DNA of 64,000 nucleotides from Verrucomicrobiota bacterium (GTDB taxonomy: Bacteria > Verrucomicrobiota > Verrucomicrobiia > Opitutales > Opitutaceae). The stretch is from positions 248,001-312,000 of the forward strand of contig JACRQG010000007.1 in NCBI GenBank assembly GCA_016222805.1, written 5' to 3'. A model generated the notes under the pieces. The model ran no database searches and was not told the DNA's origin. It worked only from the letters and a program-made list of their open reading frames with translations. This document shows positions 57,078 to 64,000 of this stretch, one piece after another (the stretch's first letter is position 1; every line of letters starts with the position of its first letter). A program made the translations under genes and the position numbers.

Positions 57078-57542
57078 ATGAAGACGGTACTTGCGCCGAT
57101 CGATTTTTCCGACGTCTCCGACCAGGTCGTGGCGGCAGCGGTCGAACTCGCTTGCGGCGTCGAGGGCCGGCTGGTCCTGCTGCACGTCACCCTGCCCCAG
57201 CCGCGCCTGGGTGGTGATGCGGCTCTCGCGGAGTCCGGGGCCGAGTTCGCGAGTCTGGCGGAGGGCGACGCGCACCGCCGCCTGCACCAACTGCAGGAGG
57301 AACTGCGGGCGCGCGGCGTGGCGGCACACGCGGTGCTCCGCACCGGGCCGCCGGGCGAGTGCATCACCCACCAGGCGGAGCGCCTGGCGGCGGATTACAT
57401 CGTGATGGGGTCTCACGGGCACACGGCGTTTTACGACCTCATCGTGGGCAGCACGACCACGCGCGTGCTGCAGGAGGCGCGATGCCGGGTGATGGTGGTC
57501 ACCCCTGGCTGCCGGTCCCGGCGTCACCGGAGCGGATCCTGA
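57078..57542 (+). CDS. universal stress protein (UspA family)
   Basis: The protein is 154 aa from MKTVLAPIDFSDVSDQVV. ATP-binding motif GSHGHTAFYDLIVGST (G-2x-G-9x-GS) is intact. The ATG is chosen because upstream in-frame sequence has no conserved residues. It probably acts in the cytoplasm under stress or low oxygen; neighbouring genes point to fermentation and respiration changes. Confidence 0.88.
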   Translation: MKTVLAPIDFSDVSDQVVAAAVELACGVEGRLVLLHVTLPQPRLGGDAALAESGAEFASLAEGDAHRRLHQLQEELRARGVAAHAVLRTGPPGECITHQAERLAADYIVMGSHGHTAFYDLIVGSTTTRVLQEARCRVMVVTPGCRSRRHRSGS

Positions 57543-57719
57543 GCCCTGCCCGTGGATTGGGCGCCCATTAGGTCCGGGCGTGGCCCGGAGGAATGGCCCT
57601 GGGTATGAGGCCGGTGAAAGGCCGGGCAAATAATGCATATCTCTTCGCAGTGAATGCGCAGGTTCCACTCTTTCTCCGCCCTCTGCGCCGGCGCACAATG
57701 GGACGGAATACCTACCGCC

Positions 57720-59018
57720 ATGCCCGAATCCTGGAAGTCCCGTGCAGTGTCGGCCGCTGAAGTGGTCTCCGCCATCCGGAGCAACACGAATATCTTCGTT
57801 CACGGGGCCTGCGCCACGCCGGCGCCCCTCCTGGAGGCGCTCTGCCTGCGGCAGGACCTGGAGGATGTGCGGTTGTACCACCTGCACACCTCTGGTCCGG
57901 CGCCGTTTGCCGCCCGCGGCCGGGAGAAGGAGTTTCGTTCGGTGTCGCTCTTCACCGGCGGCCCGCTGCGGGCCGCGGTGGGGGAAAACCGGGCCGACTT
58001 CGTGCCCATCTTTCTCTCGGACATCCCCGGCCTGTTCCTGTCCGGCAGCGTGCCGCTGGACGCCGCGGTGGTGCAGGTCTCGCCGCCGGACCGCCACGGG
58101 ATGTGTTCGCTCGGCACCTCGTGCGATGCGGCCAAGGCGGCCACCGAGATGGCGCGGGTCGTGATCGCGGAAATCAACGAGCAGATGCCGCGCACGCACG
58201 GCAACAACGTGCTGCCGTTCGACCGGATTCACGCCTTCATCGCCACGGACCGGGCCCTGTTCGAGCACCATCCGGAGCCGGAAACGGCCGTGGAGGCGCG
58301 GATCGGTGAGCTGGTGGCGGGTCTGGTCGAGGACGGCTCCACGCTGCAGATGGGCATCGGCGGCATCCCGGATGCGGTGCTGTCGCGGCTGCACCACAAG
58401 AAGGACCTCGGGATCCACACCGAGATGTTCTCGGATCGGATTGTGGATCTGGTCGAGTCGGGGGCGGTGACCAACCGGCTCAAGGCCGTTGGCGTGGGGC
58501 GGATCGTGACGAGCTTCATCAACGGCACGCGCCGGCTCTTCGATTTCGTCAACGACAACCCGCTGGTCGCCTTCTACCCGTGTGACTGGACGAACGACAC
58601 CGCGGTCATCCGCAAGAACCCCAAGGTCGTCGCGATCAACTCGGCCATCCAGGTCGACCTGTCCGGGCAGGTGTGCGCCGACTCGATCGGGCACCGGGTC
58701 TTCTCCGGCATCGGCGGGCAGATGGACTTCATCCGGGGCGCCGCGCTCTCGAAGGGGGGCAAGCCGGTGATTGCGCTGCCGTCGACGGCCGCGGGCGGGA
58801 AGATCTCCCGCCTGGTGGCGCAGCTCAACCCGGGGGCGGGGGTGGTGACCACGCGGGGTCATGTGCATTGGGTCGTCACCGAGTTTGGCGCGGTGAACCT
58901 GCATGGAAAATCGTTGCGGGAACGCGCCGAGATGCTCATCTCGATCGCGCACCCGGACTTTCGCGCCGAACTCCGCCGCGAGATTGCGTCGGTGCGGTAT
59001 TTCCCGGCCAAGACCTAG
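57720..59018 (+). CDS. acetyl-CoA hydrolase / 4-hydroxybutyrate CoA-transferase family enzyme
   Basis: The protein is 432 aa. LYHLHTSGPAPFAA, FVPIFLSDIPGLFLSG, GIGGIPDAVLSRLHHKKDLG, then the catalytic Glu in GIHTEMFSDRIVDLVESGAV and GIGGQMDFIRGAALSKGGKP are the standard blocks of the acetyl-CoA hydrolase/transferase family (Cat1/AbfT type). It transfers CoA between acyl groups such as acetate, propionate, succinate or 4-hydroxybutyrate. Substrate cannot be named from the sequence. Same direction as the stress protein gene, with a 177-bp gap. Confidence 0.9.
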   Translation: MPESWKSRAVSAAEVVSAIRSNTNIFVHGACATPAPLLEALCLRQDLEDVRLYHLHTSGPAPFAARGREKEFRSVSLFTGGPLRAAVGENRADFVPIFLSDIPGLFLSGSVPLDAAVVQVSPPDRHGMCSLGTSCDAAKAATEMARVVIAEINEQMPRTHGNNVLPFDRIHAFIATDRALFEHHPEPETAVEARIGELVAGLVEDGSTLQMGIGGIPDAVLSRLHHKKDLGIHTEMFSDRIVDLVESGAVTNRLKAVGVGRIVTSFINGTRRLFDFVNDNPLVAFYPCDWTNDTAVIRKNPKVVAINSAIQVDLSGQVCADSIGHRVFSGIGGQMDFIRGAALSKGGKPVIALPSTAAGGKISRLVAQLNPGAGVVTTRGHVHWVVTEFGAVNLHGKSLRERAEMLISIAHPDFRAELRREIASVRYFPAKT

Positions 59019-59171
59019 CCCGGTTGTTCATCGTGAAGATGCATCGCTCCCGAGAGAAACCCGCCCGTCCCTCCGGCGGGCCGGCGACGCCGCGGGCGTG
59101 CGCCGGCCGGGCGGGTGGCGGCTGCCTCCGGGGTCGCACGGGAGTCGCGGGCTGAGACGATTGTCCCACCG

Positions 59172-60125
59172 ATGTTCACGCCGACCGGCCATCCTCCCGC
59201 CAGCCCTCCGCCCGCCGTTCCCGGGAAGATCTCCGCGCAGCAGAGTCGGACGCTGGTCAACCAGCTGCGGCGATCCCAGATGTTTCGCGATTACGAGCAG
59301 GCGTTTCGGGAGACCACCGGGTTTCCGATCACCCTGCGGCCGGTCGAGGCCTTCGATCTGCCGCACCACGGGGATCCCAACGAGGCGCCGTTCTGCTCCC
59401 TGATGGCGCGATCGAACCACTCGTGCGCCGCCTGCCTCCAGTTGCAGCGGCGCGTCGAGGAGGAGGCGCGGCTGGAGCCGCGGACGCTGAAGTGCTTCGC
59501 CGGCATGTGCGATTCGGCGGTACCGGTGCGGGTGGGCGACAACCTCGTGGCGTTTCTCCAGACCGGGCAGATCATGCTGCACGCGCCGCGCCAGTCGGAA
59601 TTCACGCGGGCGACCCGCGAGCTCCTGAAGTTCGGCGCCGAGATCGACCTGAAGCAGGCGCAGGAGGCGTATTTCCAGACGCGCGTGGTGACAAAGAAGC
59701 ACTACGAGTCGATCCTGCGGCTGCTGGCGATCTTCGCCCAGCACCTCTCGGCGGTCAGCAACCAGCTCATGGTGCAGGGCGCGGCCGCCGAACCGCCGGC
59801 CATCGCCAAGGCCCGCGTGCTCATCGCCGAGCGGCATGCGGACGAGATCTCGCTCAGCGAGGTGGCCCAGGCGGTGAACATGAGCGCGTTTTATTTCTGC
59901 AAGAGCTTCAAGAAGGCGACCGGCATGACCTTTACCGACTACCTGGCACGGGTGCGGGTCGAGAAGGTGAAGAACCTGCTGCTCAACCCCCACAAGCGGG
60001 TCAGTGAGGCCGCCTACGAGGCCGGCTTCCAGTCGCTCTCGCAGTTCAACCGGGTCTTCCGCCGGGTGGCGGGCGAGTCGCCCTCGGTGTACCGGGAGCG
60101 CCTGCACGGGGCGGCGGCCCGGTAG
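59172..60125 (+). CDS. AraC-family regulator with PocR sensory domain
   Basis: The protein is 317 aa. The N-terminal two thirds has the PocR-type cysteine pattern (APFCSLMARSNHSCAACLQL, TLKCFAGMCDSAVPVRVGDN), which in PocR senses small molecules and may hold a metal. The C-terminal AraC double HTH is intact (ISLSEVAQAVNMSAFYFCKS, RVSEAAYEAGFQSLSQFNRV). It probably controls the adjacent CoA-transferase or the respiratory gene following it; targets unknown. Confidence 0.9.
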   Translation: MFTPTGHPPASPPPAVPGKISAQQSRTLVNQLRRSQMFRDYEQAFRETTGFPITLRPVEAFDLPHHGDPNEAPFCSLMARSNHSCAACLQLQRRVEEEARLEPRTLKCFAGMCDSAVPVRVGDNLVAFLQTGQIMLHAPRQSEFTRATRELLKFGAEIDLKQAQEAYFQTRVVTKKHYESILRLLAIFAQHLSAVSNQLMVQGAAAEPPAIAKARVLIAERHADEISLSEVAQAVNMSAFYFCKSFKKATGMTFTDYLARVRVEKVKNLLLNPHKRVSEAAYEAGFQSLSQFNRVFRRVAGESPSVYRERLHGAAAR

Positions 60126-60136
60126 GCGGCCGGGAC

Positions 60137-60150
60137 TTGACCGGGATCAA
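60137..60150. promoter_or_regulatory. FNR/CRP-family binding-like site
   Basis: TTGAC-CGGG-ATCAA differs in one base from the FNR consensus TTGAT-N4-ATCAA. It is 67 bp before the ATG of the CxxCH protein and shares the following AAGGCGG with the site at 62540, so both are probably bound by the same regulator. Confidence 0.65.
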
Positions 60151-60217
60151 GGCGGAAGGGTTGATGGATGTGGTACGCATGGACGTGCCGCCCACCCCTT
60201 TTCCCCGCCTTCCCCTG

Positions 60218-61573
60218 ATGTCCCCGCGATCCCCCTTTTCCGTCCGGCGCCTGGGCGCCGGGCTGCTTCCCGTTGTCTTGAGCCTGATCCTGCCGGCGGG
60301 GCGCGCCCAGGGAGTGCCGGAGTACGAAAAGCCGCCGGTGAGCTACTCGGAGACGGCCCCGGCGGACGGGATCGCGCGGCTGCAGCGGCGGCTCGCGGCC
60401 GGCGAGCTGGTCCTGCGCGGGAGCGAGCGCGAGGTCCTGGCGGCCCTGCTGCGGGAGCTGCGGGTGCCGGTGGCCAGCCAGGTGGTGGTGTTCTCGAAGA
60501 CCAGCCTGCAGCGGGGCCGGATCCGGCCGCAGCGGCCGCGGGTGCTCTATTTTTCGGATACGACCTATGTCGGCTGGGTGCCGGGCGGGCTGATCGAGCT
60601 CACGGCCGTCGACCCGCAGCTCGGGCCGGTGTTTTACGCCTTCGACCTGCCCGCGCTGGCGCACGGACCGGCGAAGATCGCGCGCGACGGGGAGTGCCTG
60701 AGCTGCCACGGCGGGAGTTTCGTGCGGGACGTGCCCGGGGTGTTCGTGCGCTCCGTGTTCCCGGCGGAGACGGGCGAGCCGCTCCTGCGCTTCGGCACCC
60801 AGGTGGTCGACGACCAGACCCCGTTCACCGACCGCTGGGGCGGGTGGTACGTCACCGGCTACCACGGCGCGACACCCCACCGCGGCAACGCCTTTGCCGC
60901 CGAGGTCGAGGGGCAACTGCGGTTCGAGCCCGCCACGGTCCGCCCGGATGAACTGTCGGCGTTCTTCGATCCCGGTCCCTACCTGGCCCCGACCAGCGAC
61001 GTGGTGGCGCTCCTCGTGCTCGAACACCAGACGGCGGTGCAGAACGCGCTGACGCGGGCGGCCTTCGCGGCCCGGAAGATGATCGCCTACCAGCGCGGAC
61101 TGCAGAAGCACTTCAAGGAGGCGGAGACCGACGAGCCCGTGTACGACAGCGTGAAGAGCGTCTTCCAGGGAGTGGTGCAGGACGTGGTCGACCGGCTGCT
61201 CCTGCGGAACGAGGCGCGGCTTCCGGAGGGCATCACCGGCGACCCGGCGTTCCGGGAGGCCTTCGCCGGCGGTTCGCACCGCACCGCCGGCGGTCGATCG
61301 TTGCGCGAGCTGGATCTCCAGGGCCGGCTGTTCGTCCACCGGTGCAGCTACCTGATTTACTCCGAGATGTTCGCGGCGCTGCCCGAGCCGCTGCTGGCCC
61401 GGATCTTCGCGCGGCTCCGCGCCGCCCTCGAGAGCACCGATCCGAAGGATCGTTACGCTTACCTGCCGGCGGAGGAGCGGCAGCGCGTCCTCGCGATCCT
61501 GCGCGAAACCCATCCGGAGGCCGCGCGGCGGTGGGGCGGGGCGGCGCCGGTCAGAAGACCAGACGGTCCATGA
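60218..61573 (+). CDS. secreted single-CxxCH (cytochrome c-like) protein
   Basis: The protein is 451 aa with signal peptide (LLPVVLSLILPAGRAQG). A single CLSCHGGSF motif is near residue 165, the only heme c site. The rest (SYLIYSEMFAALPEPLLARI, FARLRAALESTDPKDRYAYL, PAEERQRVLAILRETHP) is helical. A family of such proteins occurs in Verrucomicrobia and Proteobacteria beside unusual heme-copper oxidase genes; I do not know a characterised one. The start ATG gives the signal sequence directly; the longer frame begins inside the FNR site. It overlaps the ctaB stop tail to tail by 23 bp. Confidence 0.7.
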   Translation: MSPRSPFSVRRLGAGLLPVVLSLILPAGRAQGVPEYEKPPVSYSETAPADGIARLQRRLAAGELVLRGSEREVLAALLRELRVPVASQVVVFSKTSLQRGRIRPQRPRVLYFSDTTYVGWVPGGLIELTAVDPQLGPVFYAFDLPALAHGPAKIARDGECLSCHGGSFVRDVPGVFVRSVFPAETGEPLLRFGTQVVDDQTPFTDRWGGWYVTGYHGATPHRGNAFAAEVEGQLRFEPATVRPDELSAFFDPGPYLAPTSDVVALLVLEHQTAVQNALTRAAFAARKMIAYQRGLQKHFKEAETDEPVYDSVKSVFQGVVQDVVDRLLLRNEARLPEGITGDPAFREAFAGGSHRTAGGRSLRELDLQGRLFVHRCSYLIYSEMFAALPEPLLARIFARLRAALESTDPKDRYAYLPAEERQRVLAILRETHPEAARRWGGAAPVRRPDGP

Positions 61574-62486
61574 GCAGCGCGATCAGGATCACCGGCAGGT
61601 AGACAAGCGAGGCGCCGAAGAGCCGGCCCGCGGCCTCGTCGCGCGCGCCCGGGGCGCGGAGGAAGCGCGCCGCGGCGCGCCCGAACAGCAACCCGGCCGG
61701 CAGCGCGCCCGCCAGGTAGATCGGGCCGCCGGCCCCGAGCGGCACCGGGAGGAGCGAGGCCGCGAGCAGCGCCACCGTGTATCTAAAAGACCATGCCGCG
61801 GTGCGGGCGCCGGTCGGGTCGACCGCCGGCAGCAGGGCGAATCCGGCCGCGCGGTAGTCCCGGCGGTGCCGCCAGCCCAGGGCGAAGAAGTGCGGCAGCT
61901 GCCAGCACCAGAGCAGCGCGGCGAGGGCGACGGCCGGAGGCGACCAGGGGTCGCCGGCGGCGGCGCCACCCAGCAGGGCCGGCAACGCCCCGGAGACCGC
62001 CCCGACCTCGGTGGCCCAGCGCGTCCGCCGCTTCAGCGGCGTGTAGACGATCGTGTAGATCGCGATCGTGGCGGCGGCCAGGAGCGCGGCGGCGGCGTTG
62101 ACCCCGGCCGCGAGCACCGCCACGCCGCCGGTGCCGAGCAGCAGGCCCGCCGTCCGCGCGGCCTCCGCGGTGAGTTCGCCGCGGGGGAGGGGGCGGTCGC
62201 GGGTGCGCCGCATGCGGGCGTCGGGTGCACGCTCGAGCCACTGGTTGAGGGCGAGCGCGCCGGCGGCGGCGGCCGCGGTGCCGATCGCGAGGAACAGGAA
62301 CTCCGCGGGCCGCCAGCCGGGGCGGGCGGCGCCGTAGGCCGCGAGCGCGGTCAGCGTCGAGGCGGCGGCGAGGCGCGGCTTGACGAGGGCGAACCACGCG
62401 GCCGCGCGGAGGCGGGGCAGGGGAAGGGCGGGCGCCGGCGCCGCGGGGAGATGAACGAGCCCGGGGGGTGACGGTGGGGTGTCCAT
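61551..62486 (-). CDS. ctaB: heme O synthase (protoheme IX farnesyltransferase)
   Basis: The protein is 311 aa. ALALNQWLERAPDARMRRTR followed by DRPLP is the prenyl-diphosphate-binding loop of CtaB/CyoE, with seven to nine membrane helices after it (TIAIYTIVYTPLKRRTRWAT is the second conserved block). It makes heme O from heme B for terminal oxidases. It is divergent from the oxidase-like gene at 62601, and the FNR-like site is in the gap. Confidence 0.9.
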   Translation of the reverse strand: MDTPPSPPGLVHLPAAPAPALPLPRLRAAAWFALVKPRLAAASTLTALAAYGAARPGWRPAEFLFLAIGTAAAAAGALALNQWLERAPDARMRRTRDRPLPRGELTAEAARTAGLLLGTGGVAVLAAGVNAAAALLAAATIAIYTIVYTPLKRRTRWATEVGAVSGALPALLGGAAAGDPWSPPAVALAALLWCWQLPHFFALGWRHRRDYRAAGFALLPAVDPTGARTAAWSFRYTVALLAASLLPVPLGAGGPIYLAGALPAGLLFGRAAARFLRAPGARDEAAGRLFGASLVYLPVILIALLMDRLVF

Positions 62487-62539
62487 GCCGCGGTTATACG
62501 CCGCCGGCGGGGCGCGCGACAGCGTTTCCCCCGGAAGCC

Positions 62540-62553
62540 TTGACGTGGATCAA
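62540..62553. promoter_or_regulatory. FNR/CRP-family binding-like site in a divergent promoter
   Basis: TTGAC-GTGG-ATCAA is the same type as the site at 60137 and is followed by the same AAGGCGG. It lies 53 bp from the ctaB start and 47 bp from the oxidase-like start, so it could control both. Confidence 0.65.
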
Positions 62554-62600
62554 GGCGGTCGCAGCGGGAAGCGGCTAGAACCTCGCGCGCCCACTTCGCC

Positions 62601-64000
62601 ATGCCCGCCACCGCCTTCCTCCCGTCCCCGCCTGCCGCCGTCCGCTGCCCAGCCGCGACCGGGGCGGCGGCCGCGGGCGCGGAGGTGGCCGGCCCGGCCG
62701 CGCGCCGCTGGGTGGGACTGGCCGTCGGCAGCCTGGTGATCGCGGGTCTCCTGTCGCTCTTTGTAGTCATAGGTCGGATACCGGTGATCTCCCGGGCGAT
62801 CGCCGATCCGCTCTTCTTCAAGCGCTGCCTGGTGGTCCATGTCGACCTCGCGCTGGTGGTGTGGTTCTACGCGTTCCTGTCGGGCCTGGTGGCGCTGGGG
62901 CGCGCGCCGGGCGGCCGGCTGGCGCAGGCGGCCTTCGCCGGCGCGGTGGGCGGGGTCGGGGCCATGCTGGCGGGGGCGTTGATGCACGGGGCCGCGCCGG
63001 TGCTTGCGAACTACGTGCCGGTGATCGACCACCCCCTCTTTCTCGGCGGCCTGGCGGCGTTCTTCCTCGGCACCCTCTTCTTTCTGCTCGACGCCCTCGG
63101 GCGGCCGGCGGTGGCCGGGCCGGGGCGGCCCCCGGCCGACGCGGTCACCGGCTGGCAGGCCGCGGCCGTGGCCTATGTGCTGGCGGGCGCCACCTGGGTG
63201 GCGACCCGCGCCGCGCTCCCGGAGGGGCTGGAGACTTGGACCCGCTTCGAGTTCGCGGCGTGGGGCGCGGGCCATGTGCTGCAGGTCGCCAATGCCGCGG
63301 CGATGCTCGGGGTCTGGCTCTGGCTGCTGGAGCGCGCCGCGGGCCGGCCGGTGCTGTCGGCCCGGGCCGCCCGCGGGGTCTTCACGGTGCTGCTGGCCCC
63401 GCATTTCGCGATGCCGCTGCTGACCGCCCGCGGGGCCCTGCATCCGCTCTATCACGACGGGGCGACCCAGCTCATGCGCTGGGGCATCTTCCCGGTCGTC
63501 GCGGCGATGCTGATCCTCGGCGTGCGCCATCTCCGGCGCCCGGCCGGGCCGGCGCCCGCGGGGCTGGCCGCGCTGGCGCGGGCCGGTTTCGCCGCCAGCG
63601 CGGGCCTGACCGTCCTGGGCCTGGTCCTCGGTGCGTGTATCCGGAGTTCAACGACCCTCGTCCCGGCCCACTATCACGCCTCGCTCGGGGGGGTGACGGT
63701 GGCGTTCATGACCGCGGCCTACCTCGTGGCGGCGGCCATCCGCCCCGCGGGCGTGGGGCGACTGGCGGCGGCCGGCCGCCGTCAGCTGGTCTGGTTCGGC
63801 GCCGGCCAGTCGGTCTTCGCACTCGGGTTCGGCCTGGGTGGTCTCTACGGCTTGGGGCGGAAAGCGTATGCTGCGGAGCAGCAGGTGCGCTCCGCCGGAG
63901 AATACGCCGGGCTGGCCGTGATGGGGCTGGGCGGGCTGATCGCGACCGCCGCCGGGCTCTGGTTCCTTTTCCTGATCCTCCGCGAGATGCGCGGGTGGTG
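62601..64000 (+). CDS. heme-copper oxidase-like subunit I, runs off the right edge
   Basis: At least 466 aa, incomplete. VVHVDLALVVWFYAFLSGLV has a helix II-like His for the low-spin heme. WGAGHVLQVANAAAMLGVWL matches the helix VI region (WG..H). LVPAHYHASLGGVTVAFMTA has the HxH-type ligands for the two hemes. About twelve membrane helices are expected. A conventional HH pair of the copper site is not seen (APHFAMPLLTARG has a single His), so catalytic type is uncertain. With CtaB and the CxxCH protein it forms a respiratory cluster, possibly for oxygen or NO. Confidence 0.72.
   Translation, partial: MPATAFLPSPPAAVRCPAATGAAAAGAEVAGPAARRWVGLAVGSLVIAGLLSLFVVIGRIPVISRAIADPLFFKRCLVVHVDLALVVWFYAFLSGLVALGRAPGGRLAQAAFAGAVGGVGAMLAGALMHGAAPVLANYVPVIDHPLFLGGLAAFFLGTLFFLLDALGRPAVAGPGRPPADAVTGWQAAAVAYVLAGATWVATRAALPEGLETWTRFEFAAWGAGHVLQVANAAAMLGVWLWLLERAAGRPVLSARAARGVFTVLLAPHFAMPLLTARGALHPLYHDGATQLMRWGIFPVVAAMLILGVRHLRRPAGPAPAGLAALARAGFAASAGLTVLGLVLGACIRSSTTLVPAHYHASLGGVTVAFMTAAYLVAAAIRPAGVGRLAAAGRRQLVWFGAGQSVFALGFGLGGLYGLGRKAYAAEQQVRSAGEYAGLAVMGLGGLIATAAGLWFLFLILREMRGW

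Noticed and set aside
57543-57719. FNR-like site upstream of the CoA-transferase
   Set aside because: No TTGAN-N4-NTCAA pattern is present in the gap.

Overview
The window is high-GC bacterial DNA (roughly two thirds G+C). I read it as a chromosome segment of a verrucomicrobial, Opitutaceae-like bacterium carrying one complete Mu-like transposable prophage. The taxonomic guess is inference. It rests mainly on a prophage cargo protein (30890-31804) with the secreted-protein C-terminal repeat I associate with Verrucomicrobia, and on the makeup of the flanking genes.

Left host flank (1-1874): a possible signal-peptide start running off the edge, a His-rich lipoprotein, and the 3' third of an M14-type metallopeptidase gene. 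The rest of that peptidase gene lies 43 kb away at 45145-46779. Removing 1875-45144 plus one copy of the 4-bp duplication TAGG rejoins the two parts in frame, so the prophage ends can be set to the base.

Prophage (1875-45144, 43,270 bp): both ends carry inverted arrays of a GGTTTGGGAG-type motif, the likely transposase sites. The layout is centre-out. A repressor (32031-32540, minus) and a Ner-like regulator (32571-32780, plus) face each other across a perfect palindrome. Leftward from there run a cargo gene with its own terminator, a lysis cassette with nested spanins, terminase, portal, protease/scaffold, decoration and capsid genes, a tail-fibre-like protein placed among head genes, a Dam-type methylase translationally coupled to the MuF-like gene, tail tube, frameshifted tail chaperones, tape measure, and the tail-tip genes. 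Rightward run a chain of tightly overlapping small early genes, the MuA-like transposase and MuB-like ATPase, a Gam-like protein, a probable papain-like cysteine protease, and many unknown proteins. Virion genes indicate a long flexible (siphovirus-type) tail: tape measure, tail tube and lambda-J-like hub, but no sheath.

Right host flank (45145-64000): the rest of the peptidase pseudogene, which has a second lesion; a heavy-metal RND efflux operon with a very short membrane-fusion protein; a SulP transporter; a protoporphyrinogen-oxidase-type enzyme; TonB; a universal stress protein; a CoA-transferase; a PocR/AraC regulator; and a respiratory cluster (single-CxxCH protein, heme O synthase CtaB, heme-copper-oxidase-like subunit I running off the right edge). 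Two near-identical FNR/CRP-type sites (TTGAC-N4-ATCAAGGCGG) precede the respiratory units, suggesting oxygen- or NO-responsive control.

No tRNA, rRNA or CRISPR array was recognised.
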